A DNA stretch of 64,000 nt from Aselliscus stoliczkanus (GCA_033961575.1 CM066727.1:83636501-83700500), one strand, 5' to 3'; positions 21,928 to 33,404 are shown, counted from the first letter of the stretch. Translations and numbers: made by a program. The notes: generated from the letters alone by a model not told the origin.

Positions 21928-22024
21928 AAGCAAACAGAAAAACCTTTGAACAGAAGTTCTTTAATGTAATAAATGTCATTTATGGAGAAAGCCACACAGC
22001 AAAAATCATACTTAATGGTGAAAT
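20865..22024 (+). pseudogene. L1 ORF2 fragment (linker to mid-RT), sense
   Basis: Plus-strand L1 ORF2 from the linker ('ctctggagatgaagctggtgcagtacatag') through 'cctagcccaggtttcactattgatttctacc' (reversed counterpart near 22650-22720) to 'aaaatcatacttaatggtgaaa' (IILNGE). Many frame breaks; a polymerase relic. It ends against a minus-strand L1 at 22025, so the shared RT region forms an inverted repeat. Confidence 0.75.
21900..21928. repeat. (AAC)n microsatellite
   Basis: About nine AAC units within L1 sequence. Confidence 0.9.
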
Positions 22025-22025
22025 G

Positions 22026-24140
22026 ATTAAAATTGTTCCTTCTTTTCCAATTTGAATGGCTTTTATTTCTTTTCCTTGTCTGACTGCTGTGGCCAGAACT
22101 TCCAGTACAATGATGAATAATATGGTGAAAGTGGACTTCCTTGCCGTGTTCCTGATCTTAAGAATTCTTATAGCTTTTACCCATTGAGTATGATATTAGA
22201 TATCGGTTTGTCATGTATGGCCTTTATCATGTATGGTGAGATATGTTCTCTATTCCCACTTTGCTGAGAGGTTTTTTTGTTTGTTTGTTTTTAACCATAA
22301 ATGGATGCTGGATTCTGTCACTTTTTTGCATCTATTGATAGGACCATATGATTTTTTATTTTGTTTATGTGGTGTGTCACATTAATTGATTTGAAGATAT
22401 TGACCAAACTTTTATATCAGGAATGAATCCCATTTGATTGTGGTGTATGATATTTTTAATGTATTGCTGAATTCAGTTTGCTAATATTTTATCGAGGATT
22501 TTTGCATCTATGTTCATCATGGATATCAACCTATAGTTTTCGTTTTTTGCAATGTCTTTGTCTTCTTTTGGAATCAGGGTAATGGTGGTCTCATAAATTA
22601 AGCTTGGGAGCCTACCCTCCTGCTAGATTTTTTGGAATAGTTTGAACAGAATAGGTGTTAGTTCTTTTTTGAAAATTTGGTAAAATTCACATATGAAGCC
22701 ATCTGGTCCAGGTCTTTTGTTGGGAGCTTGTTGATTACTGATTCAATTTTGTTGTAGCGATCAGTCTGTTCAGATTTTCTGTCTTCTTGATTCAGCTTTG
22801 GAAGATTGTGTGCTTCTACAAATTTAACCATTTCTTCGTAATTGTCCAATGTGTTGGCATATACTTTGTAGTGTTTTCTTAATTATTTTTTTCTTTTTTC
22901 CTTTTCTGTGGTGTTTATGGCCACTTCTCCTCTTTCATTTCTGAATTTATTTATTTGTGTCCTCTCTTTTTTTCGTGATGTCTGGTTAAAGATTTTTTTT
23001 TTTAATTACGTTTATCTTTTCAAAGAATCAGCTTTTTGTTTCATTAATATTTTTGTATTGTTTGTTAGCCTCTTTTTGTTTTTGTTTATTTCTGCTCTGA
23101 TCTTTATATTTCCTTCCTTGCACTCACATTGGGCTTTGTTTGTTGTTCTTTTTTTTTTTTTTTTTTTTCAGTTTCTTTAGCTGTAAAGAGAGACTATTTA
23201 TTTGAGATTTTTCTTGTTTCTTTAGGTAAACCTGTATTGCTATGAATTTCCCTCTTAGGACTGCTTTCTTTGTGTCCCATAGATTTGGGGTCGTGTTCTC
23301 ATTTTCACTTGTCTTGACGTATCTTTTGATTTCTCCCTTGATCTCACTGTTGACCCATATTTATTATTTAGTAGCATGTTATTCAGCCTCCATGTGTTTG
23401 TGTGTTTTTCAGTTTTGTTTTTCCTGGAATTGATTGCTACTTTCATACCATGTGGTCAGATAAGACACTTGATATAATTGCAATCTTTTTAAATTTATAG
23501 GGACTTGTGTTTGTGGCCTAACATGATCTATCTTGAAAATGTTTCATGTGAACTTGAAAAGAAATGTATATTCTGCTACTTCAAGTTGAAATGCTTTAAC
23601 AATATCAATTAAATCTACCTGAGCTAGTGTGTCACTTAGGGCTGCTGTTTTCTTTCTGAGTTTCTGTCTGGAAGATCTGTTCAGTGGTGTCAGTGGGGTG
23701 CTCACGTCAGCTACTATAATTGTGTTATTTTCAATCTCTGCTTTTATGCCTGTCAGTATTTGTTTTATATAGTTAGGTGCTCCTATGTTGAATTTACTAC
23801 GGTTATGTTCTCTTGTTGGATTGATCCCTTTATCATTATGTAATGTCCTTCTTTGTCTCTTAATATTGTCTTTGCTTTAAAGTCTATTTTGTCTAAGTAC
23901 TGCTATCCAGCTTGTTTTCTTGTTTTCATTTATGTGAAATATTTTTTTCCATCTCTTTACTTTCAGTCTATGTGTGTCTTCTGATTGGAGGTGTAAACAG
24001 CATATTCATAGGTCTTGTTTTATTATCCATTCAGCTACCCTATGTCTTTTGATTGGAGTATTTAATCCATTTACATTTAAAGTGATTATTGATAGGTACA
24101 TAGTTATTGATAATTTATCATTCAAATTTTTTATCTTTCT
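22026..24140 (-). pseudogene. L1 ORF2 pseudogene (endonuclease to RT start)
   Basis: Fragments in order from the 5' side: an endonuclease-like segment at 23890-23460; the '[15 protein letters not shown]' linker motif at 23446-23255 (family TWKLNNxLLN); 'MDNYEEMVKFVEAHNLPKLNQED' in part and 'ESVINKLPTK' at 22849-22658; and 'GKEIKAIQIGKEE' near 22090-22030. The first N-terminal codons lie near 24140. Several stops and deletions. Confidence 0.75.
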
Positions 24141-24194
24141 GTTTGTTTGTTTCCCCCACTTTTTACTTTTAAAGAAGTCCCTTTAATATTTCTT

Positions 24195-24205
24195 TCTTTT
24201 TTATT

Positions 24206-24248
<43 letters not shown>

Positions 24249-24366
24249 TTTTATTTTATTTTTTTTTTTTTTGAGGGCAGTGACACTGGCCCTCATATGA
24301 GGGACCTGAACAGGGGCCACTGGCTTCTGAAGCCAGCGCTCAACCACTGCGCCACTCAGACAGCCC
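24195..24366 (-). mobile_element. Short tRNA-derived SINE with (TAAA)n tail
   Basis: TSD taatatttctt at 24184-24194 and 24367-24377. The SINE core is about 24272-24366 (minus-strand B box 'ctgttcaggtccctcatatg'). Its 3' tail has expanded into a (TTTA)n run at 24205-24253 on the plus strand. It sits in the ORF1/ORF2 boundary area of the larger L1. Confidence 0.9.
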
Positions 24367-24640
24367 TAATATTTCTTGTAATATTGGCTTGGTGGTGATG
24401 AATTCTTTAGCTTTTTCTTGCCTAGGAAGCTCTTTATCTCTCCTTTAATTTTAAGCTATAGCCATGTTGTGTAGAGGAGTCTTGATTGCAGGGCTTTGTT
24501 TTTCATCAGTGAATACTTCCTACCACTCCCTTTTATCCTGCAAAGTTTCTAGTGAAAAATCAGCTGAACATCTTATGGGTGTATCCTTGTAAGTAACTAG
24601 TTGTCTTTCTGTTGTGGCTTTTAGGATTCTCTCTTTCTCT

Positions 24641-25550
24641 TTTTTTTTTAATTAATTAATTAATTAATATATAATTTAATTAGCTTCAGGTGTACAACAA
24701 AGTGCAATAGTTATACTTTTTACCCCTCAAAGTGACAACCCCCCTCCCCCAATTCTCCCCTCCCACTCCTCCCCCCCCATATCATACTATCTATTACAAT
24801 TCCTTTGACTCCCTTCCACCATATAATCCACATCCCATGACTGTCTATATATTCAATTACAGTTGGCATACAATATTATACAACATCAATTTCAGGTATA
24901 CAGTGCCATGATCAAGCCTCTACTCCATCCATGAAGTGGTCTCCCTAACAAAACATGTGACCATCTGACACCCCACAAAATTTTAACAACATTATATTCC
25001 CCGAACTGTCTTTCATATCCCTGTGACAATACTGTGATTACCTATTTATGCTGTCTAATCCTTTCCCCTTCTCCCTCATCCCCACCCCTCTCCCAACTAG
25101 CAACCCTGTTTTTCCTCTATATCTATGAAACTATTTCTGTTTCTTATGCTCATTCATTCAGTTTTTCAAATTCCACATATAAGTGAGATCATGTGGTATT
25201 TGTCTTTCTCTGACTGACTTATTTCACTCAACGTAATAGTCTCTAGGTCCATCCATATTGTTGCAAATGGTACAATTTCATTCTTCTTTATAGCGGAGTA
25301 ATACTCCATTGTATAAATGTACCACAGTTTCTTAAGCCAGTCATCTACTGATGGGCATTTCGGTTGTTTCCAAGTCTTGGCTATTGTAAATAGCGCTGCA
25401 ATAAACATAGGGGTGCATATATTTTTTCGAATTAGCGTCTTGGATTCCTCTGGGTAGATTCCCAAGAGTGGAATTGCTGGGTCATATGGCAGTTCCATTT
25501 CCAGTGTTTTGAGATACCTCCATACTGATTTCCATAATGGCTTCACCTTT
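24641..25550 (-). mobile_element. L1 3' end inserted into another L1
   Basis: A 5'-truncated L1, same strand as its host, with the ORF2 end (25549-25166), 3'UTR (25165-24680) and tail (reversed poly(A), then ATTA repeats, 24640-24670). Comparing the host ORF1 with the copy at 4390-4450 shows host text resuming at about 25545 ('ctttaacctttgcaattt'). TSD unclear because the target is T-rich. Confidence 0.85.
25166..25549 (-). pseudogene. L1 ORF2 C-terminal fragment, open frame
   Basis: An uninterrupted frame of about 128 codons covering the last part of L1 ORF2. It includes '[20 protein letters not shown]', 'AIPLLGIYP', '[20 protein letters not shown]', 'LWYIYTMEYYSAIKKNEIV' and the C-terminus 'SLICGI'. 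This is the cysteine-rich tail of ORF2 needed for RNP function in full-length elements. It is 5'-truncated, so non-functional, but the absence of frame breaks indicates a fairly recent insertion. Confidence 0.9.
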
Positions 25551-26146
25551 AACCTTTGCAATTTTAATTATAATGTGTCTTTGTGTGAACCTTTTTGGGT
25601 TCATCTTTTTTTGGGACACTGGTCTTCCTTTGCTTGTATGTCTATTTCCTTCAACAGGTTAGGGAAGTTTCCAGTCATTATTTCTTCAAATAGGTTTCTG
25701 ATCCCTTGATCCTTCTTTTGTCTTTGGTACTCCGATGGTGCCAATGTTGTTATACTTGATGTTGTCCGAAGAGTCCCTTAAACTATCTTTTTAAAATTTA
25801 TTATTCTTTTTTCTGATTGTTGCAACTGGATATTTTATGCTACCTTGTCTTCCAAATTGCTGATTCGATCCACTTCTTCATTGAATCTGCTATTGCTTCC
25901 TTCTAGTAGATTCTTCATTTCAGTTATGGTAGTCTTTATTTCTGACTGGTCCTTTTTTAATGATATGTATGTTCCTCTTTATGCTTACTGTCTCTTTGCA
26001 GACATTCTCACTAAGTTTCTTAAGCATTTCTCTAACTAGTGTTATAAACTCTGTCTCTACTGGGTTGGTTGCTCCATTTCATTTAGTTCTTTTTCTGGAA
26101 GTTTCTCCTGTTCTTTTATTTGGGACATGTTTCTTTGTTTCCTCAT

Positions 26147-28187
26147 TCTGGATGACTCTCTTTTTTTGCTTCTATGTATTAGGTAGATCTCCTATGTCTC
26201 TCAATCTTTGCAAGGTGGTCTTATGTAGTATGTGTCCTGTGTGGTCCAGTGGTACAGTCTCTCTGATCACCTGTACGTGTATTGAGGGAGTGTCTCTTGT
26301 GTGTGTTGTGTATTCTCCTGTTGTAGTTGAGTCTTGATTGGTTTTGGCACATCAGTAGGTGGACTTGCTTCCCAGGTCCACTGGCTATGTGGATTGGCTA
26401 TGCCTACAGTGCATGAGCTGCTGTGTAAGGGATGACCCCTCAGAAGGGGATTTACCCCAGTGGGCTCTTGTGCCTGTTGAGACCACAATTTGGGTGTGTT
26501 GCTTGTTGGGCTAACTGGGTAGTACTCTGGTGTGGTCTGAAGGTGGCATCTGTGTGTGTTGTTTTGGTGTCTCTTGGGAGGAGCTCCTGTGCTGGACAAT
26601 TTCAGCCTTGTCTGTGACTAGTCCAGGGCTAACTTATAGGAGGCACAAAGCTATGTTTGGTTGGCTGCTACCTGTGCTGGACCTCGAGGTATATAAAGGC
26701 AGCCTTGCTGTGAACTAAGGCTGATTGTCATGAGTATTGGGCTTGGGGCAGCCTAGCAAAAGGTGCAGGACCCACCTCGTCCTATTGCCCCCTGCTGGTT
26801 GATTGTAAAACTCAGCCATTGAAAAAGACTTCATAGACGCACATCCCGGGTTAAGAATGTCCCTGATGGGCCGGCCGAGTGGCTCAGTTGGTTAAGAGCT
26901 CGCTCAAAAGTGCGAGCTGAGCTCTGAGCAACAGCTGTTCGAGGCCAGCCCGAGCTGAGTTGCCATTGAGCTGCCAACAGGTGGCAGGATGGCTCAGCTA
27001 AAAAAAAAAAAAAATCAAACTCAATACTTAGGGCCGGCCGAGTGGCGCGGTGGTTAAGCGCTGGCCTGGGAAGCCAGCGGCCCCGGTTCGGTCCCACATA
27101 TGAGGGCCAGTGACACTGCTCTCAAAAAAAAAAAAGAAAAAAAAGAAAAAAGAATGTCCCTGGCTATGCAGCACCAGCTGGTTGGGGTGGGGTTCCAGAG
27201 AGTCATGGGGTACGGTTTCTGTTTTTTTCAAAATTAATGAGATTCAGTTCTTACCAGTGTCAACATGTGACCACTTTGCGAGACACCCTGACAACACTGC
27301 AGCCAGCCACTGTACGTCTTAGGCCCACAGATCCCCAAGAGCCACTCAAGAGAAGGTATGGCTCAAGTTGTGACTGACTGTATCAAGAACTGTGGGCCAT
27401 TCACTGCTGTAAAAATCTTCTGCATCTTGTGGGGTTAGGTCAACCACCCAGGAGCTGAGAGTGCTCTGGGTGATGCAGAACTAGCTGGGCAGGGTGACTA
27501 CCTAGGGCATCACCAAGGCAGTGCATACACTAGGATTTTACCAGACCAAAACGGTCAGATTTGGACCTTTGGGGGAAGGTTCAACATAGAAAAGATGGTG
27601 CCCTCCTGTCAGCTACAGGCAAAGCAGGCTTCACACAGAGACAATGACAGCTGTCCCTCCAGCCCTCACCCTGAGGCCACACAACTCAATCTTTCCCCAT
27701 ATGTCTTTGGCATCTCTTGAGTTGCCACCCCTCCACTGGAGTCCCGGTGAGTGTTTGCAAGAGAGTGAAACTATGTAAGGGCTTTTTAAGAGCATGTGTT
27801 GGTTTCTAGCCAACTTCCATCTCACTGGGAGAGATGGACAGAGTCCTCACTGCCTGATATTGTGGGGACTTATTTTATTGGTACCGGGGCCCTGGGTGGG
27901 GGTGCTTGGTGTGGCACTGGGATCCCTCACTCTTCAGAAGGGACCTCTAAGGTATCCTTCCTGGTGTTCAACCACAATTTGTGGTTTGGTGTCAGGCTGT
28001 TTTGTATCTCTGCCCCTCCTACCAGTCTCAATATGGCCTCTCCTATTTGTTGTTAGTTATAGGGTTTCTCTTCAGCTGATTTTCAGGTGATTCTTGAGGT
28101 TGATTGTTTTATAATTTAGTTGTAATTTTGATGTCATCCTGGCAAGCAGCAGGCATGACTTTTACATAATCTGCCATCTTGTAAGCC
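26147..28187 (-). promoter_or_regulatory. L1 5'UTR of the large minus-strand L1
   Basis: Region between the ORF1 start and the 5' end, more GC-rich than its surroundings. It does not contain the 108-bp repeat unit found in the L1 at 5.2 kb, so it is of another 5'UTR type. Carries the SINE pair at 26866-27149. Confidence 0.55.
26866..27149 (+). mobile_element. Two different SINEs inside one TSD
   Basis: Left unit (26866-27014): A box 'tggctcagttggttaagagc', degenerate B box, then a poly(A) run. Linker 'tcaaactcaatactta' (27015-27030). Right unit (27031-27123): 'gggccggccgagtggcgcgg', B box 'ggttcggtccc', 'gagggccagtgacactgc', A-rich tail to 27149. The repeat aagaatgtccctg flanks the pair (26853-26865 and 27150-27162). 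No separate TSD surrounds the right unit. Confidence 0.85.
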
Positions 28188-29485
28188 TCTTGCATATATT
28201 TTATAATATATAAGTCTATTGCTTTGGAGCACCCAACCCACTAAAGCCTTGGGAAGCAGAGCTTCAGTGATGAGTTTACCCTATAGAATTGATAATTCCT
28301 TGGTGTAAAGTGGTTGTCAAATGTGGGGTTATGGACTTGAAATCAAGCACTGTTTAAAAGGAAAGAATTTCTTATTTGCATTTGCTTCTGTTTCTTCTTG
28401 TTGACTATACTAGAGTTTAGTGAAATGGGAGACATAATCAGGCAGGAAGAGCTGTGGGGTAGGGGAAATTTTCCTTTTCCTGTTACATATCATAGTGTAA
28501 AAATAAGAAGAGAGAAGAAACATCAACCTATACTAGAACCTATTTCTTGAGCTCCTCTCTTTCTATAAAAGGTGGGGATGGAGTAGTATTGGAAGATTTA
28601 AGGAAAAAAGATTCCATCTTTTGTTTAGTATTCTGTGCCAACCTCATTTTGAACACATCAATGTAATCTTATTTAGTTTGGTTATACAGAACAAGAGCCT
28701 CACTTTAATTATTCTAAGTTTGCCTCCATTTTTATTTTATGTGAATAGTATTTTCAAGGGAAGGTACAGTTTTGATACAGGGTAGCTCTGCTTCCAAGAG
28801 CTATAGAGTAAATTTCCCTTTTCATGATTATATGGGATTAGCAGCAGACCCAAGAAAGCAGGCAGAGACTATATAGACAGATCCAAGGAAGTGTGCAGCA
28901 ACAGTGAGAAGTGATGTAGATGGGCATGTCAGTGTAGATGGCCAGGCAAATTAGAATACAATATTGTGATTGGGCATGAAATATATCAGTTAAAAACATC
29001 ATTGGATGATATAAGCAGATATCATTTCAGAGGAAAACCTAGCACAGCCATTCCTAATCAGAAGCTACTGAAAATACAATAGGATATTACTTTTACTTTA
29101 CCACTATAAGGTCAAATAAGTCACATGAATCTATCATGAACCCAGTCTATATTGTGTGAAGTAGCAGTACAATATATGTGGAAAATTGAAGAAGAAAACA
29201 AAAAAGCATTTTACTTCACAGAGACTTGATTTAGTTGTGGGCCTATATGAATTATTAAATGGAATAACTTTACTAAATTTTAACAAATACCTCTCTTATC
29301 ATATGAGTACTCCTGATTGGGGGAAAAATGGTTTAGATATATAAGAATAAAAGAAGGAAGGAAGAAAAAAAATGTGTTCTCTATATATCTGAATATAGTG
29401 TCAAAAAATTTGGATGCCCATATAAACAGTTACAAATTGTTAATAAAATAGGGGGAGAGACTATACTAAGGAGAGATTATAAAAT
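28188..29485. other. Unassigned stretch
   Basis: No gene or clear repeat recognised. Confidence 0.3.
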
Positions 29486-29496
29486 CTCTCTATGTA

Positions 29497-29863
29497 TCCA
29501 AGTCTTAGCTATTGTAAATTGTGCTGCTATGAACATAGGGGTGCATAACTTTTTTTGAATAAGTGTCTTGGTTTTTTCAGGATAAATACCTAGGAGTGGA
29601 ATTGCTGGGTCAAACGGTAGCTCTATTTCCAGTTCTTTGAGATACCTCCATACTGACTTCCATAGTGGCTGCACCAATCTGTAATCCCACCAACAGTGCA
29701 GCAGGGTCCCCTTTTCCCCACAGCCCCGCCAGCACTTGTTGTTTGTTGATTTATTGATGATAGCCATTCTGACTGGAGTGAGGTGGTATCTCATGGTGGT
29801 TTTTATTTGCATTTCCCTAATGACCAGTGAGGTTGAACTTTTTTTCATATGCCTGTTGGCCAT
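29497..29863 (-). pseudogene. L1 ORF2 C-terminal part, inverted segment
   Basis: Open frame from '[20 protein letters not shown]' through '[18 protein letters not shown]', '[18 protein letters not shown]' (the conserved cysteine/histidine-containing motif), '[13 protein letters not shown]' and '[13 protein letters not shown]', where L1 identity stops at the inversion boundary. It directly precedes, in L1 coordinates, the sense segment starting KQPKCPS at 29881. Confidence 0.9.
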
Positions 29864-29874
29864 CTGTATGTCCT

Positions 29875-30083
29875 CTTGGAAACAACCAAAATGCCCATCA
29901 GTAGATGACTGGATTAAGAAACTGTGGTATATTTATAAAATGGAGTATTACTCCGCTATAAGGAAGAATGAAATCGTACCATTTGCAATGATATGAATGG
30001 ACTTAGAAACTATTACGTTAAGTGAAATAAGTCAGTCAGAGAAAGAAAAATACCATATGATTTCATTCATATGTGGAATCTGA
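29875..30083 (+). pseudogene. L1 ORF2 extreme C-terminus, sense segment
   Basis: Starts at '[20 protein letters not shown]' and reaches the usual ORF2 stop at 30081-30083 (ISFICGI). One nonsense change, TGG to TGA, interrupts it at about 29994, where other copies read ATIWMDLE. Confidence 0.9.
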
Positions 30084-30471
30084 AAAACTGTATGAATGAG
30101 AAAAGTAAACAGAAACTGTCTCATAGATATAGAGGAAAAATCAGGGTTGCTAATTGGGAGGGGGATGGGGATGAGGGAGAAGGGGAAGGGATTAGACTGC
30201 AAAAATAGGCAACTACAATATTGCCACTGGGATATGAAAAACAGTTTGGGGAATATAATTAATAATGTTGTAAATATTCTGTGGAATGTCAGATGGTCAT
30301 AGGTCTTGTTAGGGAGACCATTTCATGGATGGAGTAGAGGTTTGATCACTGCACTGTATAACTAAAGTGGAGGTGGTATACCTAATGTAATTGAATATAT
30401 ATAGATAGTCATGGGATGCGGATTATACTGTGGAAGAGAGTCAAAGGAAGAGTAATAGATATATATGATAT

Positions 30472-30507
30472 GGGGGGGGAGTGGGGTGGCAAATTGGGGG
30501 TGGGGGG
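30472..30507 (+). other. G-quadruplex-type tract in L1 3'UTR
   Basis: G-runs of 8, 4, 5 and 6 separated by short loops (agt, tggcaaatt, t). The corresponding tracts appear as C-runs on the plus strand in the minus-strand L1 3'UTRs at about 24740-24780 and 2848-2875. Confidence 0.75.
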
Positions 30508-30588
30508 TTGTCACTTTGAGGGATAAAATGTATAACTATTGCACTGTGTTGTACACCTGAAACTAATTAAAAAAAAACTCTCTATGTA

Positions 30589-32665
30589 AAGATAAGGGGA
30601 ATTTTATTTTAAAAAACTTCACTTGAAAATTATTGGGTGAAGCAGGGTTTTATCAGATGTGGAGATTCATCAGATTCACCAATTGTGGAGAACATATTAT
30701 AATGAGCCTATGTAATGGTAGTGCATTACTTTGTTTTAGTTTGTTTTTGAAATAAGTAGTTTTAGATTCACTAAAGTTTGAGGTGCAAATGGAGGCATGA
30801 AGGAAAGATTAGACTATAGAAATAGAAAGAATTGGGTCATGGATGATCCACTTAAATGTTTTACAAAAGAAAACGCTATAGATTATTTTGTGTTTTAGCT
30901 TGATCACTCTCCCATTAGCATGAAAAAACAATGTGAAGAGGTAAAATACATTGAACAGAGAAATTACTTGGAGAGTATCTGCAGTAATCCTGGAGATCTA
31001 AGATGAGGACCTGCATAAAGTAACTAATCATGTGTAAGGATGATTAGGTGAAAATAAATTTGAGAGGTATTCAAGACCTAACTTAATAGAATTCAGTAAA
31101 TGGTTGGCTAAGATTTTTGATAGAAAAGTGAGGATCTGGAACAGTCCTTAAATCTGAGTTTTCCTGATTGGGTGCAAATTGGTGTCATTACATGAAGTTA
31201 ATAAAACTACTAGTGAAGTGGGTTTGAAGTAGGGCGTAGGTTCAGGATCAGCGAATGGGGAATGAACTCACTTTTTGACATGTTGAATTTTTGTTATCAT
31301 TAACACACCCAAAAAGATGTCCCACAAACATTCTGTTTGACAGCTCAAAACTAGAGTCCAAATGTACTGGTTAGTTACATATCTATTGTCTCCACATGTT
31401 TCTAAGCTGACAATAAATATAATATATTTTATTAATCTTTGAAACCCCAGATGACTGAAATATCATATTACGAATTGTAAGGTCTCATGATTTCTTTCTC
31501 AGTCAAAGAAGTGAGTTACAATGAACCCATGTTTCCTGAATTTTTGAAACATTTTTATATTTTCCATGTTGTAGAGTTTGGGAAATCTTAAGGTTTTAAA
31601 TTTTCATGAATGTTTTAATTTATGTTAACATATTGACTGAAGGATTAATGCTTCTCCGGGTATGATCATAAAAGTAAACTCATGGGGGGCGGAAAGTCTC
31701 ACTTTTAGTCTTTCGCAGCAGATTGATATGTTAGATGAAAGAAATTTTCTCATTTCTTAATAAATTAAAACTAATGTAACTATTTACATGATATGGTAGA
31801 AACTTAAACTTTCACAACTTTGATTCAAATTGAACTGGCTCAAGACATCAATCTCTATACATTGAAATGATTGTACTATTCAACCTTTCTAAATGGGTTA
31901 CATTGTTTTAGAAAAAGTTAGTTTCTTTTTTTATTCATTTTGATTAGCCAACAATCTTACCAGATATGAAATACCATGGCTAATTCATCAGTATTCTCAA
32001 CTCAAATGTTCAATATTATTCTTAATACATATAGCTTGTAAAATCCAATAACAACACTTTTATTGACATGAACTGAAATATCTAATAAAGGGGTGACAAA
32101 AGCAATAAAATGAAAGCTATCATTACATTGATTTAGAAGGAGATTTATTTATCTGATTAGGATTCTGACTGAAATAACTGCATGCAATTTGTTAATAGGT
32201 CTGTGAGTTTTTTATAGACTGCAATATTTTAACTGTTCCATTGACAGTTCAACATTCACAAGACTAGCACTATTTCTGCATTCAACTCACTGCTTGAATT
32301 TCAAATTTACATTTGGTAAACAACAGGAAATTACCTACAATGTCTCTTCTGAAATACAATTTAGAATATGGTGTTTATTTTTCTGTTTTTTAATAGCATT
32401 TACTGAGAAATCGCTTTTATTGGGAATCCAAACAACTAGAATTTATTTCATGCTCTGTAATTTTATGAGAAGCAAGTGATAATAAACCATCTGATACCTT
32501 GAGCTATATTCATGAAAGCAACTTAAAGACTATGGTCAGTATATATCCCATATTAATAATCGTACTTTCTGCAATAAGTTACTGGATGTGTGTGAATGGA
32601 AGTCATGCATATTAAAGATTACTATTATTGTTTGAGCTACCAGAAGGAAAGGATGGCTTACTTTC
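30589..32665. other. Apparently unique AT-rich stretch
   Basis: About 2 kb with no gene, microsatellite or clear repeat. 31700-32500 looks complex and non-repetitive. Confidence 0.35.
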
Positions 32666-32669
32666 TTAC

Positions 32670-32765
32670 ATTTCTGGTTCTGGAGTCTAACTGCCTAGAT
32701 TTGAATCATTATTATTCATTGTAATTATAGTGTGAGATGCAAGTTATGTTACTCTACCTATGAAA
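32670..32765 (+). mobile_element. MIR fragment, sense
   Basis: 'ggttctggagtctaactgcctagatttgaatc' pattern followed by 'gcaagttatgttactctacc', as in the MIR 5' half. Confidence 0.6.
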
Positions 32766-32839
32766 AATTTGGATCTGTGTATTATGCGTGTGTTAATGCC
32801 CAGTTCGTTAGAAATATTTGTTCATTTTTATAACATAAA

Positions 32840-32960
32840 CTTACAAATAGTTGATAATAATCCCCATTTTGCGGGAGAAGAAACTGACAAAAGTGTGGTT
32901 GAGGACCATGCCCAAATTTACTGGCCAGTATGTGTAGAAGCCATGTTATCAGAGTAGCCA
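32840..32960 (-). mobile_element. MIR fragment, antisense
   Basis: 'aatccccattttgcgggagaagaaactga' and 'ggaccatgcccaaatttactggccag' match the reversed MIR core ('ccccattttacagatgaggaaactga' type, then 'aaggtcacacagctagt'). Confidence 0.55.
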
Positions 32961-33404
32961 GGTCATCATAAATGCCTAGGATATATATTCTATTATAAAT
33001 GTTGTTCTAAATCTGTTACTATAGAATGAAAAAGAGGGCAATCTAGAGATCACACAGAATTCACTAAAAGAAGTATACAGTATGTAACTTTTAAGATAAT
33101 ATAAGTGAAAAAAAATTACAGGTAACAATTTTTTACCCAAAAGACCTCATCAAAATAAGAATCAGGATTTTAGTTGATTATAAATTGAATACAGAATTGT
33201 TTTAGGTGCCATGTACTAGAAAATGCCAGCAAATCCTAGATGGGTATTGTCAATATTATTCTTTGGATATGGCTAACTCTGCTGTTTCAAAGAAAAATGT
33301 AGTTTTTACCCTTTTCTTATTGGAGTAATAATACACAGTTTTAACTTCATTGCATTTAGGTAGCCCCCTCCTTTGATCATTTGTCAAAAATAAGTATATT
33401 TTTA

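Larger units (their letters stand above)
24390..26146 (-). pseudogene. L1 ORF1 pseudogene, split by an L1 3' end
   Basis: The start near 26146 matches the start of the ORF1 at 5014 (MRKQRNMSQ). The coiled-coil part runs to about 25820. The region before the RNA-binding domain continues to 25550, where L1 3' sequence intervenes. The C-terminal domain resumes at 24640-24480 (reversed 'ccttgtaagtaactagttgt' and 'atcctgcaaagtttct', the TYKDTPIR and LQDKREW-like region). Not intact. Confidence 0.7.
22026..28187 (-). mobile_element. Large L1 with 5'UTR, ORF1 and 5' part of ORF2
   Basis: On the minus strand: 5'UTR (28187 to about 26147), ORF1 (about 26146-24390), ORF2 endonuclease and linker (about 24140-22850) and the start of RT up to 22026, where it is cut off. 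It is interrupted by an L1 3' end (24641-25550) and SINEs (24195-24366 and 26866-27149). The 5' end ('aagatggcagatta...' on the minus strand) suggests near-full 5' length. Coding regions are broken throughout. Confidence 0.8.
29497..30577 (+). mobile_element. L1 3' end with 5' inversion (twin priming)
   Basis: TSD ctctctatgta at 29486-29496 and 30578-30588. The 3' part (about 29875-30577) is sense: ORF2 end, 3'UTR, short poly(A). The 5' part (29497 to about 29877) is the immediately preceding ORF2 sequence, inverted. Both parts share 'cttgga' at the point where they would join in an intact L1, so almost nothing is lost. Confidence 0.92.

Noticed and set aside
27794..28090. 98-codon plus-strand frame with a hydrophobic end, overlapping an 86-codon frame
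   Set aside because: Antisense within an L1 5'UTR, short, without the repeats seen at 5.2 kb. Two overlapping frames suggest stop-poor GC-rich DNA rather than coding.
20865..28187. Opposed L1 pieces as a twin-priming inversion like that at 29.5 kb
   Set aside because: The sense and inverted parts are in the wrong order for twin priming, no poly(A) end or shared TSD is visible, and the segments overlap in L1 coordinates. Two insertions or a later rearrangement are more likely.
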